From positions 11,532,001 to 11,596,000 of the forward strand of contig NC_087092.1 of the NCBI RefSeq assembly GCF_963855985.1: a DNA stretch of 64,000 nucleotides. Reading direction: 5' to 3'. The stretch comes from Ostrinia nubilalis (lineage: Eukaryota; Arthropoda; Insecta; Lepidoptera; Crambidae). This document shows, piece after piece, positions 21,801 to 34,020 of the stretch (its first letter is position 1; each line of letters opens with the position of its first letter). Both the position numbers and the translations under genes were made by a program. The notes under the pieces were generated by a model, which was given only the letters and a program-made list of their open reading frames with translations, was not told the DNA's origin and ran no database searches.

Positions 21801-24278
21801 ACCTCTTCACAGCAATGACGAAGTTGTATTGCGAATCGCGATCTTCATTTGTTAAATGACAAAAACTTTTTTCATGGCTCACGCGGCTAGCGCATTTGCC
21901 AATGTCAATTCAAAAACTTACTATTATTTCCAAACAACGGAAAAACAAGTGAAAGTTAAAAAGGTTTTTTTAATCCGAATTTTTGATTTTCATTAATGAA
22001 CGAGCTATGGGCTATGGCATCACCGTGACATTATTTTGGATTTATTCAGCTCAGAACTTCCAGAAGAGTGTTAAAAATCTTTCAATTTTTGATTTAAGAA
22101 CCCACAGCCAGAAAATTGCTTTAAGTAGTTAGTAATTTTAAGTTAATTACAGGATCTACAGTTGACCGCCAACAAAACCTAACCAGTGAAGGCCAAGTTC
22201 AGGCATAAGTTACAAAATTTAAGTCATCAATATTCATTACTAAAACACCGTCTGCCAAGAAGTCATGGCAAATTGTCTGTTTACGAGAGAATAATTATTC
22301 TAGTTATATCTTAATCTAGTTGCTAGATGAAGCTACGTCCATAAAAATTGGTATAAAATTATGATCATTCAATCGCCAACACAAACATAGTCCAACATGA
22401 TTATTAAACCTGTGGGTTTGCTAATTGAATTTTCGTGACCAAGGACGTCAAAAGCACTGTTCAATTAATATTCTCTCCAAATGGCCTGCCTATCTAATAT
22501 GGATGTTGTTTAGTAGTTTAATAAGATGGAGCGAGCAGCCTTTTATATGCACGTGCACGAGCGCATTCTGCGAATGCAAATTGTACAGTTTATGCAGCAC
22601 CTCTTAGACACACTTTGGCTGTAAAATGCACCTTTTGTGACTAACACAGATGCCACAGTGATGATTTATGTGCTGAAGTTAGTACACATTAGCCATCCAA
22701 ATAGGATGATCTTAAGAACCATATTATGATAAATGATTTTAGATACTGTTTATGAACACGTTATTATACGAATCAGTGTTACTCGTACTTTAGTAAGAGT
22801 ACTGTTTAACTAAAGCTTCAGATTTAGGTTCAAAGGATTATCTCGAGTTATGAAGAACATAAAGATGTGATGAGCATTATAAAACAATTTTTATAGCATT
22901 TCATCTAGCGTAACCTGATCTAATCCTAATCAAGTATCATAAATGTTAAAGTGAACTCTACCTATCCCCACCTCTCGTTCCCACCGCTGCAACTCCTGTG
23001 TAGCCAGGATCTACAGCTTGACCGCCAAAAAAACTCAACCAATGAAGGTAAAGTTTGTCCCGGGGGAAAGTTAACTGTTATTGAACCCTCAACGATCATC
23101 ATGATAAGCTAGTCATTTATATAATTATTTAGATAATTATTTAATCAGGTTACCTACTGTGATGCGGTTGCTTCATTGAGCCCATATAAAACAATAGCAA
23201 AGTCGACTCTTTCTCACTATGCAAACACAGTCACGGATTTCTCCGTAATGGATCATGTCATCCTGACATTTTCGGTTTTAGCTTTATCAACATATTTATC
23301 ATTGTTAAAGACATGTTTTGGTTTACATTATTATTATATCGGTTTAAAAAGAATAACTTTAATTTGCAATGTAATGCCCTCTATAAATGAACAATCACAA
23401 TTTGTATTTTCCATCTGTACAAAGCTTGTTTTGTTTAAGAAAATAGATTTTCAACCAAATTCTCAAAGTATCCGGTTCTGACTTAATTCATTAGAGGCGA
23501 GACAGCTCGGTTTTCCCGCAGGAATATCCGAACTTCGACCGCCATTATTAATTTGGGATTCGGATTAGCCGCGTGAGATTTCAAAGAAAATTCAAACCGG
23601 CAAACCACCTTCATTTGTTTTGATAATTGGATTTAAGTTTTTTTTCAGCGATCATGCAAAGGCCATAAATTATGCAGCCTATTTGACGTAAACAGCCAAA
23701 GAAATAAAGCATGCAGGTTTTATTTTAATAGAAAATTCTGCAGTAGTGCCACCCTGAAGGAAAAAAATCTTGGATGCCCCATTGAAGTATTTAGCTCAGC
23801 CATCTGCCTCGTATCAATGGCGTATCTAACGTACTCTACACATTTTAACGCAAATGAATTTCCTGTCACTACAATCCGAGCATGAACAAGGTCATGACAA
23901 CATAATGACTGATGGTAGCCGTCACATGACGTAAACTTGCAGGGTTGCCATTTACATGCAGAAAAAATAAGTGTCTAGATCACGTAGGACATTGAAAAGA
24001 TTGAACTTGAAAAAAAAAGTTCTTTTTTAAAGACCATCGTGCCCACAGACAACAAACAAAACAATTGAAACCGCACAAGCGTCAACAAAACGTAGAGACA
24101 AAAACCACGACCGCATATTGGAAACAAGAGAAAGGTGCCAACGAAAGCGAAGCTACTTTGGTATCTGCGTTATGGCTACAATCGTTTTTGTACCAAGTCA
24201 AGTGAAATGGAATCGAAAAAATTATGTAAATTGATTTCTACCTTAGCAACAATTTTCCTTAAATTTTAGCTTAGAGTC
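18833..24278. other. Gene-poor stretch with two weak CpG blocks and a dispersed repeat
   Basis: No confident exon. A CpG-rich block at about 20640-20870 is listed separately. A segment beginning AGGATCTACAG at about 22151 is repeated imperfectly at about 23007 (AGGATCTACAGCTTGACCGCC), both continuing with a CAA-rich run and CCAGTGAAGG/CCAATGAAGG. A 10-bp perfect hairpin (AATTTAGGTG / CACCTAAATT) lies at 21761-21790. One end of the CAGGGTGT repeat family is seen alone near 19721. Confidence 0.45.
20640..20880 (+). promoter_or_regulatory. CpG-rich block with TATA-like motif, possible promoter
   Basis: A CG-dense island in AT-rich DNA contains TTTATAAAACC near 20690. The 85-codon frame across it has no recognised motif and may reflect base composition only. 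A promoter or non-coding first exon is possible but unproven. Confidence 0.3.
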
Positions 24279-24281
24279 TAA

Positions 24282-24455
24282 GAGTAGGCGCACACCGTTG
24301 ATTTTCGTCGGCCGAGAGTTTAGTCGGGCAGTTGATCAGTATGGGCATGTATGGGAGTGCGCACACTACGCCGATTCGATTTGGCCGATTCTTCATACAA
24401 ATTAAAATCGGGCACAACTATCGGCCAACTAAAAATCAACGGTGTGCGCCTACTC
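24282..24455. mobile_element. MITE, 174 bp, TAA target duplication
   Basis: Terminal inverted repeats start GAGTAGGCGCACACCGTTGA and extend about 25 bp, flanked by TAA at 24279-24281 and 24456-24458. The interior holds further inverted GGCCGA motifs and no coding frame. The 3-bp T-A-A duplication is typical of PIF/Harbinger-type MITEs. Confidence 0.88.
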
Positions 24456-24458
24456 TAA

Positions 24459-26031
24459 ACTAGCAACTATTTGTAGTAATAAAGAAAATAAAGTAGGTAG
24501 TGGTTAAGTTACTGCAAAAAACAATTAACTGCACATAAGCACTGATAAATTAAAATGGTTTCAAAATAGAAGAGAGAGAGAGAAGAACAATGAAACATCA
24601 GCTGCATACATCCAACTAACATGAAACACAATATATTCGTTAAAACTAATTCGCTGTCTGTATGCGACTCGCGTTAATTGAAGAAGCGCATGCGATGCCT
24701 TCATTAGCGCAACAGCGTAAAATGTGATAAAATAGGTTTTATTACCAATACCATAGGGTAAAACTTAAAACGTGACTGTACAACACAATTTCAGTACTGT
24801 AATAAGTATAAAAAAGTGATGATACGGCAAATAGTGCTCAACAGAAATACGCAATAGGTAATTTTATCACTTAAGAGACGCTAATTTTAACTGCCCAATA
24901 AGAGTTCTTTGTAGCCTTCAGAGGACAAATCAATGTCAATCAACACGTTGAGTCATGGTCGCTGTTCTTTTTGAGTCATTAGATCAGTAGGTAAAACACC
25001 CTAGAATTCTTTAGTTTTAACCAAGAATACAGTACCTAACAACAGAACCGTGGGGGTCACGGGTTACTTTTCATAGTAAGATTAACCAGTCGAGCACTTA
25101 CTTATGAGTGTTTCTGTATCGTTTTTGTTTAATCTAGATTTGAGTTAGATATTTAAATCCACATTACGGAAATCTGCATGGGTCATTCCATGGGTCATTC
25201 AGTGTCTTGAAATCGATATTGGATATCGAACTGAAATGTCACTTACGGTTTTCTGATTCAATAAAAGCTTGTAAGTTCATGATAACCCGACAACGATGTT
25301 ATAAAACATATCACATACTTATCGATTCGGACCCAAAGCAGTGCCCTAATGCACTCCAACGCGTCCCCACTAGTTACTGCGTCCATGTTAATGTTACTGA
25401 CCCGTTAATTGCCCATAGAGAGGCGATAGTAGCCGAGCAGCGGGCATCAACGATAATAACAGTGATTCCACACCATGTGACATTCGTTATCGATCTGATA
25501 AAATCTTATAGACTTTTTGTCTGAGGGAAGTGATGAGGTGAATAAGAATCGATGAGCGATTGTTTTTTCTTTACATATCAAGACATTGTCTTTAGCTGTT
25601 TGTGAATTACAGTTTTTTTATGATTTAGTCCTATTAAATCTTCACAATATGATAGACAATGGTAGGTACTTATTTAAAATCTCGATTCACGAAATTGTTT
25701 GAACTTCATTATTCTCATTTTCAACTTTCGAATCTAGTCATGGTTGAACTTGATGATGGAAATGATTAAAAAACTCTTTAAAATACTAAAAAAAGGAAAT
25801 TTCTCAAAACAAACTAGCAACAAAATAAAAGGCGCTATTACGCTACAGATAGAGATTACGCTATTAGACATTGCAGACAAAGAAGTTGTCACAGAAGAGG
25901 AAATTAAGTAACCGCGGCTATGGTTGCGGAACCCTAAACGCGACGTGACGAGATATCATCGTGAGTGAGCTAATGAAGAGCTCGACCAATTGCATCTGGG
26001 GGTCTTTTATGACCCTTATACACTAGGCACT
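24459..26031. other. No gene seen
   Basis: AT-rich. An (AG)n run lies near 24571-24584. The 105-codon frame at 25207-25524 lacks motifs and splice context and is treated as chance. Confidence 0.4.
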
Positions 26032-26485
26032 GTATAGTCAGCGTCAAATAGTAGCGTGACACTCGTGGCCAAAAAGTTGACAACACAACCTCTTATACAA
26101 AGACGTGTTGCAAATATGTAACAAAGATGTATACCTACCCATTCTTATGATACACCATACAAGAATGCATGGTAAATTCAGTGAACTGCTCCTGAATCGA
26201 ATGTACCTACTACTACTATTTCTATTTATTTATATTAACCGGCAGACAGTGGTGACTGAGTATGTTGCGGCGCTTCTTCTCAGCACTTGCCAAATGTTGG
26301 TCTCGAAGCGCTGGTAGGGTAAAAAGATTATGAGACATGTAGAGGCTCCTTAAGAGCATATTTTATGACGATTTGTAAGAACTATTTATTAGTCTAAACA
26401 AATAAAGAAATTTTGACTTTGACTTTGACTTTGATGTGTTGCCAAGTAACTTTGGGTGTCACGAACTATTTGACGCAGACTGTAC
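26032..26485. mobile_element. Inverted-repeat element split by a non-LTR insertion
   Basis: The left end reads GTATAGTCAGCGTCAAATAG and the right end, reverse-complemented, GTACAGTCTGCGTCAAATAG. Similarity continues for about 55 bp (GCGTGACAC, AAAGTT, ACAACAC). Between the arms lies the 3' part of a non-LTR element. The GTACAGTC tip resembles that of the GTAC-flanked MITE family described below. Confidence 0.7.
26225..26433 (+). mobile_element. 3' tail of a non-LTR retroelement with (TTGACT)n end
   Basis: A CTTCTTCTCAGCAC segment is followed by AATAAAGAAATTT and then TTGACT repeats (26412-26432). This is the usual form of a truncated CR1/Jockey-like LINE or SINE tail in Lepidoptera. The 5' limit is uncertain and may reach 26090. 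The insertion interrupts the inverted-repeat element around it. Confidence 0.6.
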
Positions 26486-27336
26486 ACAAATATAGGTACG
26501 AAGATCTAGTAATGAAAGAAAACTAGTGTAGCTTCTAACTGATTCTCAACTGTTTGTAATATAAAAGACATTAAAAACAATGTGTTACCAATAAAAAGAT
26601 AACAGCCACTCTCCAGAAGAGTTCAGTAGAGCGTTCAAAACAGGATATTCTGCGAAAAGTCTGTTTGTTTTTGACGTGATGACCAATTTTTTACATGCAA
26701 TGTGGCGTAGTATTTTAAAATCTGCCAACAATTTGTAGCATCTAGTCGAGTAGTCGTCTTAGCGACAGCAAAACGTTTGCGCTGTCGTTACCAAACTAAA
26801 GTGTCCTCAAGACCAGAAGAATTCACTGCACTGATAACGAGTCAAAGTAACAAGTGTGCAAGGGCTCTTACTCTCAGCAAACGATCATTGCGAATGCATT
26901 TACGAGGCGAACGACCTTACTTTTAATCATTATTCGACTGCAGATGTCAGTTCAAGGGTATTCTATGCAGTTACAACATATTTGTTTTGGACGCAGCTAT
27001 TATGGATAATTCTTCTGTAATTTTGATGGTGTAATGATAGGTTTAGATGTTTCAAAGATGGCCGACTGAGCGCTTTACTTCAAGGAAAAATATTATAAGT
27101 TTCGTTCTAATTTAATTATTTATCATTATTAGATAGACGACATGTGTACCGGACAAGTCAACGCTCTCTAGAACTGGATTGGAAGTACGGTTATCACCGC
27201 TAAACATATTGACACCGATCTCTACAACCATTAACAAATATTGTCTCGAAAATGTAGAGACGGAAATATTTTTGATCACCTTAAATAGTTCTTTAATTAG
27301 TATTAGTAATTTGTAAATACCTACAAATTATTCTTA

Positions 27337-27463
27337 TGCCCGTTTTCACCATCAATCCCTAATTTTTAAGTGACCCTATTACCATAGGGTACACATAATT
27401 TAACAGGCATTTAGTTTTCATAGGGGTCATTTAAAAATTAGGGATTGATAGTGAAAACGGGCA
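27337..27463. mobile_element. MITE, 127 bp, TTA target duplication
   Basis: Ends TGCCCGTTTTCACCATCAAT and its inverted partner form arms of more than 40 bp, flanked by TTA at 27334-27336 and 27464-27466. A short AT-rich loop separates the arms. No coding capacity. Confidence 0.9.
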
Positions 27464-27466
27464 TTA

Positions 27467-29384
27467 GTCCCTTTAACCCCTATCGTGGTAAGCTAAATAC
27501 ATATGCTTGTGTTACGAGTTATTATTGTTATAATAATGTCGCCAAGATACATTACATTTACAAGTTTAACATTAAATAGGTATCAAAAGAATATGCCCCA
27601 ATCCAGACAGGCTACGACAAAAGCCCGATCTTCGAAAGATTTTCCACCACATAAAGTATAACGTTCCGTAACAAACTCCAGCGTCAACTAAACGGTGAGG
27701 TATAGCTGTCGCGGTATATCCGGGCGACTGAATCAGCCCCGATGTCTGCGACGGACACCCGTTTCCGGGATTCTCCCGGGATCGGCTCGCATCCCATTTC
27801 CCCTGTAGGGTTGCCAGGAATTTATTAATAACATCCACGTATACCTGCGCGAAAAGGGTGCGACAAATTAAAAAGCGCTAACGTGTCTACTTGCTAACGG
27901 AAAACAGCTATGTTTAATCTGTTAATGTTATAGGTAGATGTTTATTTTTTTAAGACTAAATTAACATTTATTTGCATATTATTTGAACTTGTACTTACTT
28001 AAAAACAATTTTGAAATACTTATTAATATTTATGTATGTAAAATATTTACAAAAACGAATAGTTAACATTTCTTAGAAACAATACAGATTCAGGAGTGTG
28101 TGGTATTGTCTTATAAAAATATCGTATTGGCCCTCACCAGTTAGCGCCGCTGTAGAGTAAGGTTCTGTCGCCAGTGGTGCCAACTGTTAAATAAAAACGA
28201 TAGCTCTCTCGCCCCTCATTGTAACAACCCTACCCTAAAAGATAGCCTTTGTAGAGACGTCACGGGAAAGTTGCGGAGTATTTCCATCGCGTTGTGTCGC
28301 TCCAGGGGACAGCGTGCATTACACTTTGAAATGAGTTCATTACCATTTGATCTGTAATCAGATTCTGGGAGCTTTGTCTCCTGCTTTCATGTGGGTCTAC
28401 GAATTGTAGAGCGTTTGAGAATGTTTAGAATCTTTTTACGGTTTACTACAGAATATGTTCTCTACATTAATGTAATCTAATACAAGAATAAATAAAACTG
28501 ACTAAAGCTATTTTAATAGGAGAAACAGCTCTGTTCTTTAAACATTTACCTATAAAAATTGTATCAAGTAAGACCTAAATCCTTATTGAACTAAAGCTGT
28601 TTGTTACATTGAGGGGTGGCTACAAACTTTTTCTAGGTCTCAAGACTTTCAAGCCAAGAAGATTGCCCGCCCTATTTTCTTCGATTTTGTGGCTTCATAT
28701 TAATTGTAATATTGTTAAAATAGACAATAATTACGTGAGCCGTGTTTGCCCACACTTTATAATAAAGAATGTAAAAAACGCTTTTTCTTACTCAGTTTTA
28801 AATGCATAGTTCCGATAGTTGCCTTCCTGGCTCTAAGGCTACAAGATTTGAATATGGAATATCGTAATATTCTCCGAGCTTTCGAGCCGCGCGCATCTGA
28901 CTCGAGTTTTATTTTCACTCGAGACAAGACTCTTTTGTCCCACTTCTCGTCCCATAATTGCATACCCATGGCACGGTCAGCAAATAAAACGCTGTCGAAT
29001 TGAATCTTATGGCTAAGAAGACAAGGTACAAAATGTTTACATTCTGTGAGGCTACAAGGCGAGGCTGTGCTGGGCTGGTCGGTACTATTTTACTACTAAG
29101 AGAAATAAAAGACGACGCAAAGATGCCTTTTGCATATTCAACATCTAGGTATTTCTATTTTGTATTTTTGTCAAAATGTTTGAACTTTTAGTTTTGATAT
29201 TTGGCACATTTTTACACGTAAGGCTACAAAACATGTCAAAGAAAGCGCTTGCATCTTCATCTCGAAAATCTTCTTCAATAATATCATCAAACATGATGCT
29301 TCTGGGTAATACTTAAGAAAAACAAAAGGCTTCCAAATAATTTCTCCGAAAACCACTCGACTCGTCAGTCACCAAAACCGCCCT
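27467..29384. other. No confident gene; one unexplained 88-codon minus frame
   Basis: A GC-richer block at 27572-27838 is open on the minus strand for 88 codons but has no start context, splice site or motif I recognise; it may be a transposon fragment. The rest is AT-rich with short chance frames on both strands around 28609-29191. Confidence 0.35.
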
Positions 29385-29388
29385 GTAC

Positions 29389-29475
29389 AGCACATTAAAC
29401 TATATTTTTTATTGCAAAATGACACCTATGACACCAGCATAAGATACCAGTGTTTATCTTGACACGCTGTCGTCT
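29389..29475 (+). mobile_element. GTAC-flanked MITE copy, 87 bp
   Basis: Starts AGCACATTAAAC and ends GACACGCTGTCGTCT, flanked by GTAC on both sides (29385-29388, 29476-29479). It shares TTGCAAAAT...ACACC and the AAGATA core with the copies at 34551 and 42261. The left tip has lost a few bases relative to the 42261 copy. Confidence 0.8.
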
Positions 29476-29661
29476 GTACGAACATAAACCTAGTGCGGTC
29501 AACATAAATATTTATAGAGAGGATGCGATGGATTAGACCAAGGTCTAGTGCACCGACAGATGTCCGTCTCAATCTCAATGTCCGCGGCGCTGTATGCATA
29601 AACAGATCCTGCTTTGGAAACTGCAGAGCAAACTCAAGGCGATCGGATTCGGGTACAAATC

Positions 29662-29830
29662 GACTTCAGTGTGCTTACCATGAGTTTACGTTAGGTGTGC
29701 TCGCTAGCGAGTGCGTCAAAAAATCTATAAGATTTTAGTTCTTAAAAGTAGCGGCTAGGGGTGCTACAATCTGTCTTTTTTTACGCAGTCGCTAGCGAGC
29801 ACACCTATCGCATGGTAAGCACACAGAAGT
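29662..29830. mobile_element. MITE, about 169 bp
   Basis: Inverted ends ACTTCAGTGTGCTTACCAT and ACTTCTGTGTGCTTACCAT (right end reverse-complemented) are followed by shared GGTGTGCTCGCTAGCGA and a TGCGT-A/T-run. The interior is AT-rich. No clear target duplication could be assigned. Confidence 0.82.
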
Positions 29831-31298
29831 AAAAGTATTTACGAGTTAACCATGGAAAACATGATTTCAGGGCAAAGGACTTTTTCTTTCTAGAGTTCTC
29901 ATATTTCTATACTTTCCACCTACTCCTTAGTATCTCAAAAAATAAGAAACTGGCAGAAATGGAAACGAAACATTCAGGCCTAAATTTCAATAATTCAACT
30001 TTTTAATTCCAGCTCAAGGAATTCCTCCTAAAACTTACGTATGTTCAGTTTCACTATTATCTACCCAAAGCAAACTAGGTACAATTTCGAATTTTGCAAA
30101 TTCTTGTAACATTATTACAAAACAGAACGAAATAAGATATAACTTAAATTGTTGGAAAGCTCCGAGCAAACTAGCGAGAGCTGAAACCACGAGCCAAAAT
30201 TAATTAAAACTAAATGAGCTTCTACCAAACTTCGGAGTAAAAGGTAAATACTACCATACTATTACGTTTATTAATACTAGGGAATACTCGTATATTTGCA
30301 TAAATGACTTTGTTAAGTTTATTCTGTGAATATTTCGTTAGGACCACTCCAATAATATAATTACTATTTGTATGTACTGATCGCGTTACAGCTCCACAAC
30401 CACAATTTACACAAAAGATCTAGGTAGGATTTAAATGTAAAGGTTTTTTAAATTAGTATTTTCCTACGATGGCAGTGCCTATTTAAGACTAATTGGTGCC
30501 TGTTCTTCATCATTTTTTTTCGTCTTCTACACAAAGAATCAAAGGCAAATCAACCCTCATACAATCTAGAAACTCAATTGAAAAACCATGTTAAACGCGC
30601 CAATACTTCCATTCCCCGATAAAAATAAGCCTTTAGGTGAAATCGCTGAGGTTCAGTGCTTCGGTCTAATGAACCGTATTTGATATGAGCGGAGTTCCAA
30701 TAATGACTGAAAAGGGTGGCGTTACCCTAAAATACGGGAAAAACTTCCTCCCAAGTTCTATTATTTTGTTCAAACTGCAATAACACTTCTCCCCGTCCAT
30801 CTTTCTTTGGGTTTTGTTTGTGCCAAGTTTGATTACTATATTGTTGTCTGTTTTAAATTGACTTTGTAGTTTAGGCGCGCAGGAAAAGTAATCAATCATA
30901 TCCACTATTTTTCAGTTAGTTCAATATTTTCAGGAAATTTATGAATTAAACTTATACCTAGGTTACAATAATATGTTTTGTTCATATTTACGAATCATAA
31001 ATTAAAAAGAGTGCCTTTTCAATGCAGGAATAGAGCAAAAGAAAAGATCAAAGAATTAGATCTCTCAGTTAACTCGAGCAAAAGTAAGTTCAAACAGCTC
31101 TCTTTCGTTTCAGTTTTTCCGTAAAATCTTTATAATTATAGCCCCTACTGTAATCATTGCAAATTAAGAAACAAAATAAAAATGATAGAGTAGGTAGATA
31201 AACTTTAACGAATGCCATTCCCAGTTTTGGCAAGCAGCGAGTTTACACGATGTACTCAAAGTCAACGAACGAGTACCTACATCATTTAGGGCGACGAC
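29831..31298. other. No gene seen
   Basis: AT-rich sequence; the minus-strand open frame at 30666-30905 has no recognisable motif. Confidence 0.4.
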
Positions 31299-31388
31299 AG
31301 ACGACAGCATATTAAGCTAAATAGGCGTCTTATCTCGTTGTAATAGAGGTTGTTTTACTACAAGAATGTACAGTCTGTGCTGTCGACT
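31299..31388 (-). mobile_element. GTAC-flanked MITE copy, reverse orientation, 90 bp
   Basis: Read on the minus strand it starts AGTCGACAGCAC after GTAC (31389-31392) and contains ATTACAACGAGATAAGACGCC, which matches the 42261 copy exactly. The far end reads GCTGTCGTCT, but the flanking four bases there (CGAC) no longer match GTAC. Confidence 0.78.
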
Positions 31389-31392
31389 GTAC

Positions 31393-32413
31393 ACAAGCAA
31401 ACCTCGTTACGTATCGCAACGTACGTGATTTGTCCCGACGTGTACTTTGTCGAGGACATAAAATGAAGCTGCCAGGAATACTCCCCACCTGTCGCAGCCC
31501 GCATATACACTGTCCTATTCTAATTTAAACTCTCTTACTTTGTGTTTAAGAGCTTTAATAACTTTGGCGCTGGCAAATTGCCTTCCTAAGCACGCCAGTT
31601 TTGGTGATAATGCTCAGGAGTTAATTGAAAGTTCAATGGAGTATCTATCCCTCAAAATATAGGTAGAGCTTGTTATTGAGATAGGTAAAGCTAAAATTGT
31701 GCCTTTACAGGACATGGTCTTGAATATTACATACTATTACTATTACTATTACAACTCTTGAAGGTTCATGCTTAACTGACGGCAGAATTCATAATTCTTC
31801 TTAATACTAGCTGCATTCATTTTGGTAATTAACTAAGTATTATGAATTCCACTGCCACCTACAGTTAATTAATTGTCGTTTGATTTAGTGCAGAGAACAG
31901 TATCCAGTTAATTTAGAATAATTACGACGTTCATTAGCAATATTTAAATAGATTTTCATTTGTTTCATTCATCTCTATTTCATGATCGGTATTGTCTTCT
32001 AAATAGACACATCACTATTCGTATTCTTTGACAATGAACACTGAATCGATAACTTACCGATAAAACTATCGATAAGTCCCTTCGCTCAACGGTTATTGAA
32101 TTGGTCTCCGTGTCCGCGGGTACAGTTATGACCCCCATTGAAGAGGGGGGAGGGAGAGTGATAGGCCTCTCACGTGATAAGCATAAAGACGGAACGTTAT
32201 GGTGTCAAGTCTCAAAGGCATAAAAAGGAATTTCAATGATATGCCGGAAAAGACCTCTACATGTTACGATATGTTGGTAGAGTTACTTGGAAGTTTGATT
32301 ATATCATAAGGCATAATGATTTTATTAGATAGTAAGATTGAATACCTAATATACGAGTATATTAAAATCATTAGTTATTAAAAAAAGAACTTAATGCTGA
32401 CAATAGTGACTGA
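31393..32413. other. No gene seen; short TAC/TAT microsatellite
   Basis: A (TACTAT)n run lies at about 31733-31752. No exon-like frame is seen. Confidence 0.4.
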
Positions 32414-32560
32414 ATTTCTTCCGCCACTTCTTCTTATCACCAGCGCATTTTATATTGTCCCGAAGTGGTGACATCAAAGCTATATTTGGGACATATACGT
32501 TGTTTATAAGGTCCCTGGAAATGGTCAAAGTACTAAATAAATATTTTGATTTAGATTGCC
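32414..32560 (+). mobile_element. Truncated retroelement tail
   Basis: Contains AAGCTATATTTGGGAC followed about 50 bp later by ACTAAATAAATATTTTGATTT, a poly(A)-signal-like end. The copy at 35968 shares AAGCTATATTTGGGACG and a similar CTTAATAAACTATTTGAATTTG end, so both belong to one family of LINE or SINE 3' ends. The 5' limit is uncertain. Confidence 0.6.
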
Positions 32561-32589
32561 TAGAACTCTATGTTATATTCAATAGGCTA

Positions 32590-32901
32590 GTTTCCTAAAA
32601 AAATTTTTTTAGTCCGTCATGTTTAATATCAAAAAATATTGGACACATAAAATATATTTTTATTTGTCAATCTAACAAATAATTACATAGGTAGTTATGG
32701 TGCGTTGAAGTTCCGCACGACGTCACAACGTGCGGCACTTTTATGCAAGCATTGACGTCACGGGCCTCTTCTTATGAACTTTGGCGCGCTTTATCTCTTT
32801 AAATTTTCATTAGTTTGAAAAAGTGAAAAATACGTGTAGAGTATTTTTTGATAAGTTAACTGACGGACTAATTAAAACTCTTGCTTTTTGACCCAGGAAA
32901 C
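32590..32901. mobile_element. Inverted-repeat element, about 312 bp
   Basis: The left side has GTTTCCT, then TTAGTCCGTCA and TATCAAAAAATATT. The right side reverse-complemented has GTTTCCT, then TTAGTCCGTCA and TATCAAAAAATACT. The middle (about 32700-32790) is CG-rich and contains CACGACGTCACAACGTG and TGACGTCA. No target duplication is obvious. Confidence 0.72.
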
Positions 32902-32979
32902 ATCCCTATACTCGTTCATTTCATTAAAATAGGATTATTGTTATTTCTAACCGGTGAAACCTAACAACAAGATTTCTTA

Positions 32980-33184
32980 GGCCCAGAACAGACGGTGAAA
33001 CGCAACTGCAACGAACTGCAACTTTCTGATGATTCTGATGAATGAAACTGAAACTGAAAGTTTCAAACTGGTCGCGTCATGTGTGGTCTCTCAACGGACG
33101 CTATGGTAGAAACTTAGATGCAACTCAAAAGTAACTAGCAGTTGCAGTTTCGTTGCAGTTGCGTTTTACCGTCTGTTCTGGGCC
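32980..33184. mobile_element. MITE, 205 bp, TTA target duplication
   Basis: Inverted ends begin GGCCCAGAACAGACGGT and continue through GCAACTGCAACG for roughly 45 bp. TTA flanks both sides (32977-32979, 33185-33187). No coding frame. The target form fits PIF/Harbinger-type MITEs. Confidence 0.9.
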
Positions 33185-33187
33185 TTA

Positions 33188-33820
33188 GGTGTACATAGCA
33201 AAATGTCAGCTAGTAACCCACTAAACTGTAATGAAAGTTAAAAGTATATTTGCACACGTAAACTTGTGACTAGGGCGTTTAGCGAGTTAGCGTCTCTATA
33301 TTATAAGTAAGTCATGTTATTTTGAGGTTGTCTTTATTCAAAGTTTCAATATGTAAGTGGACTAAATACGGCGGCGTTACAATATATCTGAAACGAAAAA
33401 TTGTATAAAAATAAAAAGTAACCGAATAATAAGTATGGAACAAACCACAATCTCGATATTGAAATTGATTTTTTTAAATAATTTCGACATAATACAGTGC
33501 ACACGTTTAAGATAGCCAGATTTTCTTTAAATATTTATTTAATATTTCTATAAACATAATAAGTACCTATATTATATAAATAAATGTAATTGTAATGGAC
33601 ATGCTTTATCGTAAACATCTAAAAGCATAATAATATATTGAATTATATAAAGTTGACCTCGTTTATGTTATCAAGTTCAAACAGAGAGAAATGCACACAA
33701 AAATATTTAATGAAACAGTCACAATGTAGGTGTGTCCTAGTTTGTATGCAATCATAATAATCAACGAAATGTTAGTGTTAAGGCAAACATAATAATATCC
33801 TTATTACAATAATAATTTAG
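33188..33820. other. No gene seen
   Basis: AT-rich sequence between mobile elements, with no convincing frame or repeat. Confidence 0.4.
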
Positions 33821-34020
33821 AGTCGACAGCACATCATACTAAGGCTGGGTTGCACCATCTTACTTTAACTTTGACAAACGTCAAAAATCTGTCAAACTCC
33901 ATACAAAAAACACCGGTTAACGTTATAGTTACCGTCAAAGTTAGGTGGTGCAACTCAGCCTAAGTATGTGTTTTGGATGCAAAATTACCCCTATTTCAAC
34001 CAAAAAGCCGCCGATACGCA
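33821..34020 (+). mobile_element. Decayed GTAC-family MITE copy interrupted by another MITE
   Basis: The left tip AGTCGACAGCACATCA matches the family. After the nested element (33843-33960) the sequence resumes with TTGGATGCAAAATTACCCCT, the counterpart of the family's TTGCAAAATAGCC core. The right end is too decayed to place precisely. Confidence 0.55.
33843..33960. mobile_element. MITE, 118 bp, TAA target duplication, nested
   Basis: Ends GGCTGGGTTGCACCA and GGCTGAGTTGCACCA (right end reverse-complemented) are flanked by TAA at 33840-33842 and 33961-33963. Inner motifs TTTAACTTTGAC and GTCAAAGTTA are also inverted. This is a common insect MITE type with PIF/Harbinger-like target duplication. 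It landed inside an older GTAC-family copy. Confidence 0.9.

Noticed and set aside
27572..27838. 88-codon minus-strand frame with a faint CUB-like SGLIQSPGY string
   Set aside because: The string is too short, the expected cysteine pattern is absent and there is no splice context; more likely a transposon fragment.
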